A DNA stretch of 39,419 nucleotides, taken from Planctomycetaceae bacterium. Its GTDB lineage: Bacteria; Planctomycetota; Planctomycetia; Planctomycetales; Planctomycetaceae. The position numbers and the translations under genes are program-made. Every line of letters starts with the position of its first letter. Position 1 is the stretch's first letter. Positions 27,379 to 34,526 of the stretch are shown piece after piece. The notes beneath the pieces were generated by a model. That model was not told the DNA's origin. It saw only the letters and a program-made list of their open reading frames with translations, and ran no database searches. The stretch is from the NCBI GenBank assembly GCA_002724315.1, contig PBOJ01000055.1, positions 1-39,419 on the forward strand, written 5' to 3'.

Positions 27379-28280
27379 TTCAGCCACCCCTGCCGTTGAA
27401 GCAGGTCGAAGAGCACCCAGTCGAGGGGAGCCTCGGAACTGATCGAGAGGAAGCGGCCGTTTCGAGTCCGGCTTTGGCGACGGACATGTTCCTGGAGCTG
27501 TTCGCGATGTTCGTGGTAGATCCCGTGGAGTTCATCGATTGATGACACGTCGACAGTGGTGCCGTTTTCGCTGTCGACCAGTCGCAGATCCCCGGTCAAT
27601 TCAGGGTCGATCTCGGTTGGTCCCAGCAGCTGCAGGGCGAAGATCTCGAGCCCGGCGCTGTAGAGCAGGTTGAAGGGCCGTGCGAGCGAGGCGGGGGTGA
27701 GAAAGTCGGAGATGACGATTGCGATGCCCCGTCCTCGATGACGACGGAGCATCGCTTCCACGGCTCCGTCGATCGGTGCGTCGCCGCCACATTCAGCACG
27801 CTCGAAAAAGTCAAACAGCCGCCTCATGCTGGCCCGGCCGCTGGAGGGAGGCATCACGCGAGGCGGTTCTTCGCTGGCACCGACCACGTAGGCACTGACC
27901 CGTTCGACCCCCATCAATGCCGTCACACCCATTGCTGCCGCCAGTTGTCTCGCCCGTTCAAACTTGTTCTCGAACTTCATCGAGTTCGAAGCGTCAACCA
28001 GGATGGCGACATGCATCACCTCCTCGTACTGGTACAGCTTCATGTAGGGCCGGTTGAGCCGTGCGAAGATGTTCCAGTCGACGAAGCGGACGTCGTCGCC
28101 GGGGACGTAGTTGCGGTAGTCAGCGAACTCGGTGCTGCTGCCACCCTTGCCCGAAGCGTGTTCCCCCTGGGTGCGGTTGGTCTTGCGACGGTTCGGCTGC
28201 AGCCTCAGCCTCTCCAGGCGGGTCAATGCCTGGTTGTCCAGCAGCGTGGTCAACTGGTTGGTGGAGGACGCGGTGTTCAT
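27375..28280 (-). CDS. DUF58 domain protein
   Basis: 301 residues, soluble. The DUF58 hallmark is present at about 51-70 (EFADYRNYVPGDDVRFVDWN), followed by a vWA-like fold whose metal site VDASNS (95-100) keeps the DxSxS pattern. DUF58 proteins are the standard neighbours of MoxR AAA+ ATPases and vWA membrane proteins; the trio is thought to act in chaperone-like or metal-dependent maturation of envelope complexes. Here MoxR is 35 bases upstream and the BatA-like protein overlaps downstream by four bases. No membrane helix is visible, unlike many longer DUF58 proteins. Confidence 0.92.
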   Translation of the reverse strand: MNTASSTNQLTTLLDNQALTRLERLRLQPNRRKTNRTQGEHASGKGGSSTEFADYRNYVPGDDVRFVDWNIFARLNRPYMKLYQYEEVMHVAILVDASNSMKFENKFERARQLAAAMGVTALMGVERVSAYVVGASEEPPRVMPPSSGRASMRRLFDFFERAECGGDAPIDGAVEAMLRRHRGRGIAIVISDFLTPASLARPFNLLYSAGLEIFALQLLGPTEIDPELTGDLRLVDSENGTTVDVSSIDELHGIYHEHREQLQEHVRRQSRTRNGRFLSISSEAPLDWVLFDLLQRQGWLK

Positions 28281-28315
28281 CGGTCCAGAATGGGAACGGA
28301 GGACTCGAGACGGAT

Positions 28316-29416
28316 TCAGTCGGTGGTGTCCAAGGACGCGATGCAGTCGGCAATCAGGGCTGCGACATCGACGTTTTCGGCCTGCCCGTCGTAGTTGAGC
28401 AGCACTCGGTGCTGAAGCACTTCGGTGGCGAATTCCGAGATGTCCTCGAAGGCGATGTGTGCTCGGCCCTCGCCCAATGCCCGTACGCGGGCCGCCCGAA
28501 TCAACGCCTGGGCCGCACGCGGGCTGGCTCCCCAGCGGACGAATTGTCGGATTCCGTCGGGGGCTTGGTCATTGTCGGGATGGGTGGCCAGGACGAGCCG
28601 GACGGCGTAATCCCTCAACGGGTCGGCGACGACAACCTTGTCGAGCGTTGCGCGAATGCCCAGGATCCCGGGCCCATCGAGAACGACGGGGAGGTCAATC
28701 GATTTCCGGAGAATCGTGCGACTGACGACCTCGTTGAGTTCCTCGCGATTCAGACCTCCGACGACGACCTTGAACATGAAGCGGTCAAGTTGGGCTTCGG
28801 GCAGGGGGTAGGTGCCTTCCTGTTCGATCGGATTCTGCGTGGCGAGCACAAAGAAGGGCTGGTCCAGAACCGAGACGTCACCGCCGACGGTCACTGTGCC
28901 CTCCTGCATCGTCTCGAGCAAAGCCGACTGTGTTTTGGGCGAGGCGCGATTGATCTCGTCGGCAAGCAGCAACTGCGTGAAGATCGGTCCCCGGCGGAAT
29001 TCGAACTGGTATCGGCCCGACTCGTCGGTGTTCATGATGTTGGTGCCGATGATGTCGGCGGGCATCAGGTCGGGGGTGAACTGGATGCGTCGGAAGTCGA
29101 GATCCAGCACTCGGGCGAGCGACTTGACCAGTTCGGTCTTGCCCAGCCCGGGGACCCCTTCCAGCAGCACGTTTCCGCCACAGAACATCGCCGTCAGTAC
29201 CGAATCGATGACACGGCTTTGACCGACAATGACCGAGCCGATCGCATCACGGATCCGCTGGTAGTCCTGCCGAAACGCCTCGGTTTCGGCATCCTGCAGG
29301 TCGGTGGAGGGAGCGACCGTGTCCGGTTCGGAGGCCGGTGCCGGTGCGGAATCCTGTGCCGGATCGTCAACCGGCTGGTCGTCGGTAAGTTCGTTGGGCG
29401 TACTGTCGTTGGTCAT
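28316..29416 (-). CDS. MoxR-family AAA+ ATPase
   Basis: 366 residues. An acidic, Pro/Asp-rich tail of about 45 residues precedes the AAA+ core. Walker A is GVPGLGKTE (87-95), Walker B is LLLADEINRA (about 149-158), sensor 1 lies in FVLATQNPIEQEGTYPLPEA and the arginine-finger segment in QLDRFMFKV. The C-terminal lid carries VRWGASPRAAQALIRAARVR. MoxR ATPases are cytoplasmic hexamers that act as chaperone-like remodelling engines with vWA partners, here the DUF58 and two vWA proteins encoded on either side. AGGA lies about ten bases before the ATG. The substrate complex is not known; the ABC exporters downstream are candidates by position. Confidence 0.95.
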   Translation of the reverse strand: MTNDSTPNELTDDQPVDDPAQDSAPAPASEPDTVAPSTDLQDAETEAFRQDYQRIRDAIGSVIVGQSRVIDSVLTAMFCGGNVLLEGVPGLGKTELVKSLARVLDLDFRRIQFTPDLMPADIIGTNIMNTDESGRYQFEFRRGPIFTQLLLADEINRASPKTQSALLETMQEGTVTVGGDVSVLDQPFFVLATQNPIEQEGTYPLPEAQLDRFMFKVVVGGLNREELNEVVSRTILRKSIDLPVVLDGPGILGIRATLDKVVVADPLRDYAVRLVLATHPDNDQAPDGIRQFVRWGASPRAAQALIRAARVRALGEGRAHIAFEDISEFATEVLQHRVLLNYDGQAENVDVAALIADCIASLDTTD

Positions 29417-29458
29417 CGGATGCAGGTCCTGGTCGCGATCAGGTTGTCCATCTGGTGG

Positions 29459-32400
29459 TCAGTCCGCTTCGTCATCGGTATCTCGACGGCGACGTTTCAT
29501 CGCCAGCAGCCGTTCGGTGGTCGTCATCCGGTCTGCGTCGACGGATTCCTCGGCGGGCGGACCAGAGCTTGTTGGTTGGGCCGGAGTTCTGGGGGCAGTC
29601 GCGGCTGGTTGGACGGATGCGAGATGTTCGGGGGCCGGGGCCGACACGGGGTCACTGCGATGGGCGTCGAGCCGCGATTCCACTGCCTGCTTCCGCTGCA
29701 GCAATGCTCCCATGGTCTCGGTTGACGTGGCTCGTGCAGGGCGGAACCAGGCCAGGATGGCCTGGGGGTCGATCTGCACTCGCCGGATTGCCACGTCCAG
29801 GGGGACCAGGCAAGCCAGGCCAACCAGGAACCAGTCGAAGACCTGCCGCGAACTGGACTTGGGTTTTCGACGGTTGTAGATCTGTTCGGGCTTGGTAGTT
29901 GGATCGAGCATCTGGCCGCCGGTCCTGTCGACGATCTCCTGCAGCAGCAGTGGGTCGGAGTTGAACTTGAGGTATTCCGGCGAGTACGAGACGATCAGCC
30001 CGCCGTGTGTCGTTTCCTTGCGTCCGTCGCCTTCTCCGGTGGCACGGACCTGGTAGCGACCCTTGCCCCACAGTGGGAAACTTGCCTGGTAGCGAGTGGG
30101 GCCGACCTGCTTGAGCACCAGGGATTCGGGGGCCCGATCGTGGGGGCCGGCGACGACGGCGACGAGGTTCAGTGGGGTCGCATCGGGATGGAAGTCCTCG
30201 ACCACCACCGTCCCACGCCCCCCCTCGGCGTAGCTCCACAGTCGCAACTGCCCCTTGCGATGGACTCGCGAGATGCGGGTAACCAGTTGCTGGACGAAGG
30301 CTCGGTAACTCTCCCAGTTCCCCCAGTCCTTGCCCCAGTTGGTCGAGAGATCGGAGGTGAAGGCGGCAGTGGTACCAAGGCCTCTCTTGTAGACAACCAG
30401 CAGAGGATCGATCTCGCCCTCCCCGGTCTTGTCGATCTTGGGTGGTGTTTGCAGGATCGTCTCGGCCCGTGGTTTGGCGGTGGTCAACACGTAGCCGTGG
30501 AGTGGAGGAAGGCCGTCCAGTCCTTTGAGAATCGGCGACGGAAATCCGACCTCCGGCTGGACGGTCTCGTTCTGGATCATCGTCCGCTTCAGGGTGTTGG
30601 ATTCCTTGATGAAGATCGAAGGCAACAGGCTGGGGTCGTCGGGGAAGTAGTAACGGCCGCCGGTGGCCGAGGCGATCTGTTGCATGATCTGCACCTCGCG
30701 ACCGCCGTGAGGGAAGATCGAGATGGTCGAGATGGTGATCTGGCTGGACTTGAAGTCGGCGAGCGTCTTGGGACTGGGAGGTTGGGGATCACCGTCGGAG
30801 ATGATGATCATGTGCTTGGCAGATGCATCACTTTTCTTCAGTCCCGCCAGGCCCATCGACATTGTCGAGGCGAAACTCGGCATGTCGCCGATGACTGCGC
30901 CGTTGATCTTCGTGGCCAGGGAAGCGTACTCGCGGGCCGGTGTCAGTTCGAACAGCCACTGCTCACCGGTTGAACCGTAGACCAGGACGCCCACCTCGTC
31001 TTGCGGATGCAGAACCTTGATCGCCTGCTTGGTGATCCGTTTGCCCCAGGTGTTCCCTTCGGGAAACTCACAGGTGTGCAGAATGATGGCCAGCGCTCCC
31101 TTGGGGAGCACCTTCTTCTTGGTGATGTCCATTTCGACCGGCAGGATCTCCTCGATGACTGTCTTGCGGTAACCGCCGGGTCCGAAGCTGTTGGGGCCGC
31201 CGACCATCAGGAAGCCAATCCCCAGGTTTTCGACAGAATCCTTCAGCGCCCCCATCTGCACCACGTCGAAAGCCTCGACTCCGACGTTGACGAAGATGAC
31301 CAGGTCGTAGGACATCAACGAGAGCGCATCACGCGGGAACTCGTACGCGTTTTGCACGTCGACGCTTCGCTGGTTCTCGCGGATCGCCCGGACCAGCGAT
31401 TCGTGATCGGCCGGGTTTCCTCGGGGGTCGGTCACCACCAGCACCTTCCCCTCGCCTTCAACGAACAGGTAATTGAGGACCGTGTTGTTCTCCTTCCAAC
31501 TGTCGTCGCCTTGATCGACGACGACCGTGGCCGAGTACTCGTAGTAGCCGGACGAGCGGAGGAAGATCGGGAAGGTGTAGCGGCTCTTGCCGGCCGGAAA
31601 AGTGATAGCGCGTTCGGCGATCGGGCGGTCGTTTTCCTTGAGCACCAGTTTGCCGCTTCCGCCCTGGAGGCTGGAGATCACCACGTCGGCCTCGTAGGGT
31701 TCGCCGAGCTTGACGTTGCGTGGCAACTCGAGTTGCTCGACCCAGACCTCGGATTCGTAGCTGTAGGTGATCGGCATCACATCAACGGCGATCTCGCGGC
31801 TCTTGAGTTCCTCGAGAATGCCTCTCAGGTCACCGGCCGTCTCGGTCCCATCGCTGATCAACACGATGCGGCCGCGGTTTTCGGCCGGCAGCATCGCGGC
31901 GGCCAGCGAGAGACTCTGTTCGAGATTGGTCGCGTCCCGGTCGATCAACGAGTTGAGCAGGATGCCGTCCTCGAGCGGAGTGACTTCAGCTGGAGGCAGT
32001 TCGACGGCAGAGTTGCGGCCGAACACGACCAGCCCCGCCTGGTCTCCCTCGGGCTTTTTTGACATCGTGCTGGCCACGAACTGCAGGGCCTGGTCCTGGG
32101 GGTTCTCGTCGTCGGTCTCGCGGCCGACCGAATCTGAGATGTCGACGGTGTACATCACCGCAACCACGTCGCTGGTGCGGACGGCGCGCGGCTCGGCCAA
32201 CAGCATCACGAACAGGCCGATCAACGCCAGTCGGGTCCACAGTGCCACGACGCCGCGAATGCGGCCCAGTCCGCTGCCGCCGGCCACGTGCAACCACCAG
32301 ACCCACGGGGTCAAAATCATCAACCCGAAAGCTTCCGGCCAGACGAACAGCATCGTGTTCGACAACTCGAGTCCCAACACCACCGCCGCGTAGATCGCCA

Positions 32401-32482
32401 CGAAGACCAGAAGCACGGTCATCTGTGGCCAGCGGAAGGGACGCCGGGGCCTCGGGAACAGGCGTTGGAGAAACACGGACAT
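29459..32482 (-). CDS. Large membrane protein with two vWA-like folds and an amidotransferase-like domain
   Basis: 1007 residues. Two or three helices in the first 97 residues anchor it. A vWA domain (about 108-240) carries an intact metal site VDISDS (113-118). Residues about 345-450 show a class I amidotransferase-like fold (VLVVTDPRGN, LMVGGPNSFGPGGY) with no nucleophile Cys. A second vWA-like fold (about 465-625) has LAIILHTCE where the DxSxS metal site should be, but keeps MIIISDGDPQPP, so metal binding is probably lost. More beta-rich sequence follows, then a helix near 882-900 and a Pro/Arg-rich cytoplasmic tail. Proteins of this layout are found in planctomycetes and relatives beside MoxR genes, here 42 bases downstream. 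It is probably the extracytoplasmic scaffold of the cluster; no enzyme activity is implied. Confidence 0.88.
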   Translation of the reverse strand: MSVFLQRLFPRPRRPFRWPQMTVLLVFVAIYAAVVLGLELSNTMLFVWPEAFGLMILTPWVWWLHVAGGSGLGRIRGVVALWTRLALIGLFVMLLAEPRAVRTSDVVAVMYTVDISDSVGRETDDENPQDQALQFVASTMSKKPEGDQAGLVVFGRNSAVELPPAEVTPLEDGILLNSLIDRDATNLEQSLSLAAAMLPAENRGRIVLISDGTETAGDLRGILEELKSREIAVDVMPITYSYESEVWVEQLELPRNVKLGEPYEADVVISSLQGGSGKLVLKENDRPIAERAITFPAGKSRYTFPIFLRSSGYYEYSATVVVDQGDDSWKENNTVLNYLFVEGEGKVLVVTDPRGNPADHESLVRAIRENQRSVDVQNAYEFPRDALSLMSYDLVIFVNVGVEAFDVVQMGALKDSVENLGIGFLMVGGPNSFGPGGYRKTVIEEILPVEMDITKKKVLPKGALAIILHTCEFPEGNTWGKRITKQAIKVLHPQDEVGVLVYGSTGEQWLFELTPAREYASLATKINGAVIGDMPSFASTMSMGLAGLKKSDASAKHMIIISDGDPQPPSPKTLADFKSSQITISTISIFPHGGREVQIMQQIASATGGRYYFPDDPSLLPSIFIKESNTLKRTMIQNETVQPEVGFPSPILKGLDGLPPLHGYVLTTAKPRAETILQTPPKIDKTGEGEIDPLLVVYKRGLGTTAAFTSDLSTNWGKDWGNWESYRAFVQQLVTRISRVHRKGQLRLWSYAEGGRGTVVVEDFHPDATPLNLVAVVAGPHDRAPESLVLKQVGPTRYQASFPLWGKGRYQVRATGEGDGRKETTHGGLIVSYSPEYLKFNSDPLLLQEIVDRTGGQMLDPTTKPEQIYNRRKPKSSSRQVFDWFLVGLACLVPLDVAIRRVQIDPQAILAWFRPARATSTETMGALLQRKQAVESRLDAHRSDPVSAPAPEHLASVQPAATAPRTPAQPTSSGPPAEESVDADRMTTTERLLAMKRRRRDTDDEAD

Positions 32483-32509
32483 GGCGTGAGCGGAAGCGTA
32501 GACGGGTGG

Positions 32510-33442
32510 TCAGAGATCAATCGAGACAAGGCGGTGGTTCCGGGTGTCGGCAACCCAGATGCGACGTTTCGAATCGATAGCCAGTCCCCAGGGAGTACCG
32601 AACTGGTTGGGGCCGGAACCGGTCGAGCCGAACCGGCCAAGCAGGTCTCCTTCGAGGCTGAAGCGGGAAATTCGCCCTGCGCCGTACTCGATCACCCACA
32701 GGTTTTGATCGGGACCCAAGGCGATATCGTAAGGATAGTGTAACCGGCCGGATTCGTCTCGCGTTCCCAGTATCTCCACGAATTGTCCATCACCGTCGAA
32801 GACCTGGATGCGATCGTTGAAGGCGTCGACGATGTAGAGCCGCCCGGCGTGCCAGACCATCCCGCTGGGTCGCTGGAACTCGCCCGGCTGATCTCCGATG
32901 CCGCCGAAGGTCAACAGGTGATTCCAGTCGCGGTCGAATTTCTGCACGCGGTTGGCTCCGCCGTATTCGGAAACGAACCGGTGCCCCCGATCGTCCTCGA
33001 TCACCGCGACCGGCCAGAAGAAGTCTCCGTCACCCTGTCCCTCCTGGCCGATCATCCTCTGGACGTGTCCGACGTCGTCGAAGACGACGACTCGGTGATA
33101 GTGCGTGTCGGCCACTGCGATGTTGCCATCGGAGAGGACACAGATACCCTCCGGGTTGCCCACGTCGCTCTCGGGCATGTTCCATTGCCGCAGCGAATTG
33201 CCGTCGCGGTCGAAAACCAGCACGCGGCCGGCGTTGTCAAGCAGATAGAGCGTGTTGTCGGGCGAGGTGGTGACCGCACGGGGGGCCGGGATTGTCGAGC
33301 CGGCTGAAGGAATGGACTTCCGGGTGACCTGGCGAGGCACAAGCTGGGGACTGTCGGAGTCGGCACAGCCGACGGGCAACAAGGCCACAACTGCCACGGT
33401 CAGTCGCGGGAACACCCTGCCGGGACCAACACCCATAGCCAT
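32510..33442 (-). CDS. NHL-repeat beta-propeller lipoprotein
   Basis: 310 residues; a second in-frame ATG six bases on has better spacing to GGAAA, so the true start may be 33436. A signal segment ends in LLPVGC, a good lipobox, giving a lipid-anchored protein exposed outside the cytoplasm. The rest is five to six NHL repeats with the usual pattern (DNTLYLLDNAGRVLVFDRDG, GNIAVADTHYHRVVVFDD, GRLYIVDAFNDRIQVFDGDG, RIWVADTRNHRLV), forming a beta-propeller used for protein or ligand binding. It is the first gene of the cluster, 27 bases before the large vWA protein. A role as an outer-facing binding or sensing partner is inferred. Confidence 0.88.
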   Translation of the reverse strand: MAMGVGPGRVFPRLTVAVVALLPVGCADSDSPQLVPRQVTRKSIPSAGSTIPAPRAVTTSPDNTLYLLDNAGRVLVFDRDGNSLRQWNMPESDVGNPEGICVLSDGNIAVADTHYHRVVVFDDVGHVQRMIGQEGQGDGDFFWPVAVIEDDRGHRFVSEYGGANRVQKFDRDWNHLLTFGGIGDQPGEFQRPSGMVWHAGRLYIVDAFNDRIQVFDGDGQFVEILGTRDESGRLHYPYDIALGPDQNLWVIEYGAGRISRFSLEGDLLGRFGSTGSGPNQFGTPWGLAIDSKRRIWVADTRNHRLVSIDL

Positions 33443-33490
33443 TTCCGGTCAATGACAAACGACCACTGAAAACTGCTGCTTCCCCGGAAC

Positions 33491-33498
33491 GATTGTAG
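33491..33498 (-). promoter_or_regulatory. Candidate -10 box of the eleven-gene cluster
   Basis: Read on the minus strand this is CTACAATC, containing TACAAT, about 50 bases before the NHL gene start. The same eight bases occur at the candidate promoter of the BON gene (2923-2930). No good -35 is seen 16-18 bases upstream. It lies in the only gap over 100 bases between the cluster and the iron transporter genes. Confidence 0.3.
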
Positions 33499-33575
33499 GC
33501 TGCGGACCTCGATTCCTTCGACCCGGCAGGGTCGGCAATTCGTCGCCGGAGGCAGAAACCGAAGCAGTCGGTCGG

Positions 33576-34526
33576 TCATTCGGCGAAGACTCTGCGGGTG
33601 ATTTTCACTCGAAGATCACCGGGAGGGGGGGCAGAATCAGCCAGGTGCAGGATTGTCCGTCCGCGTGCCCGGTCGATCAGTTCCAGTCGGGTCTCGCGGA
33701 ACGCACCAATGTCGTGCGAACCGACAATCCGAGCGGGTCCGGACGGGTCGGCTTCGAGCACGACTTGTTCGGGTCTCAGGCATGTGTGCGCCTTACCGAC
33801 GGCCCAGGCGATGGCATCCTCGGGTTCGAACCAGTTGGCCGGGCCCAGGCTCTCGGCCACCTCACGGGACGGCGGGTGTCTGTACAGATTGGCCATATGG
33901 CCTTCGGCAATCACCTGTCCATCGGAGAGCACCACCACCCGGTCGGCATGTCGCAGAGCCTGCGAGGGCAAATGGGTCGCAAAGACCAGCGAGGTTCCGG
34001 CTTGTCGTGTCCCGCTGACCAGTGACTCCCAGTCCCGGTCGAGCCGAGCCGGATCGACATGGACCAGGGGTTCGTCGGCAACCAGCACGCCGGCGTTTGC
34101 TGCCAATCCTCGCGCGACGGACAGTCGGGATCGCTCGCCGGCCGACAATTGCCCCGGGCAGGTGTTCTGCAGGTGGTCGAGTCCGAATTGGGCGAGCGTG
34201 TCCTGGGACGACTGGGTCCCGTGAGGCACCACTGCCTGGAGATGTTCGTCGACGGTGGCCTGGGGCCAGAGTCCTCCGTCGGGAGGGATCCAGAAGAGCG
34301 GCAGACGGCCGGTGTCTGTGGGGAGACGAGTTTCGATTCGGCCGTGATGGGGAGACTCGAATCCGACCAGCAGATTCAGCAGCGTGGTTTTTCCCGCGCC
34401 GGAAGGTCCCAGCACGGCGGTTCGTCCGGCCATGATCTCGAGATGATCGACCTTCAGTCGGGGCCGAGTGTCGCCGACAAGATGGATCCCCTGGACGGTC
34501 CAGAGCCCGGGCTGTGTGTCGACCAT
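33576..34526 (-). CDS. Ferric-iron-type ABC importer ATP-binding protein
   Basis: 316 residues; the ATG at 34526 overlaps the permease stop by one base (TGATG), so the longer frame is rejected. Walker A GPSGAGKTT (40-48), signature LSAGE (127-131), Walker B VLVADE (147-152) and switch His175 are present. The Q-loop reads FWIPPDGGLWPQATV, where the Gln expected before Asp is Pro, unusual for an active importer ATPase. The C-terminal region (about 215-316), with CLRPEQVVLEAD, resembles the TOBE-type regulatory domain of the Fe(III)/sulfate/thiamine importer ATPases. It pairs with the fused permease upstream and the binding lipoprotein. Substrate could also be thiamine or a phosphonate; iron is favoured by the binding protein. 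Confidence 0.88.
   Translation of the reverse strand: MVDTQPGLWTVQGIHLVGDTRPRLKVDHLEIMAGRTAVLGPSGAGKTTLLNLLVGFESPHHGRIETRLPTDTGRLPLFWIPPDGGLWPQATVDEHLQAVVPHGTQSSQDTLAQFGLDHLQNTCPGQLSAGERSRLSVARGLAANAGVLVADEPLVHVDPARLDRDWESLVSGTRQAGTSLVFATHLPSQALRHADRVVVLSDGQVIAEGHMANLYRHPPSREVAESLGPANWFEPEDAIAWAVGKAHTCLRPEQVVLEADPSGPARIVGSHDIGAFRETRLELIDRARGRTILHLADSAPPPGDLRVKITRRVFAE

Noticed and set aside
28061..29725. A 554-residue plus-strand open frame opposite the MoxR gene and its neighbours.
   Set aside because: Spans three well-supported minus-strand genes, shows no domain, and its composition is that of a reverse-complement frame.
33519..33534. Inverted repeat CGACCC-GGCA-GGGTCG downstream of the iron ATPase gene, considered as a terminator.
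   Set aside because: Only 6 bp, no T run on the minus strand after it, and the sequence also overlaps the likely promoter region of the next cluster; too weak to annotate.
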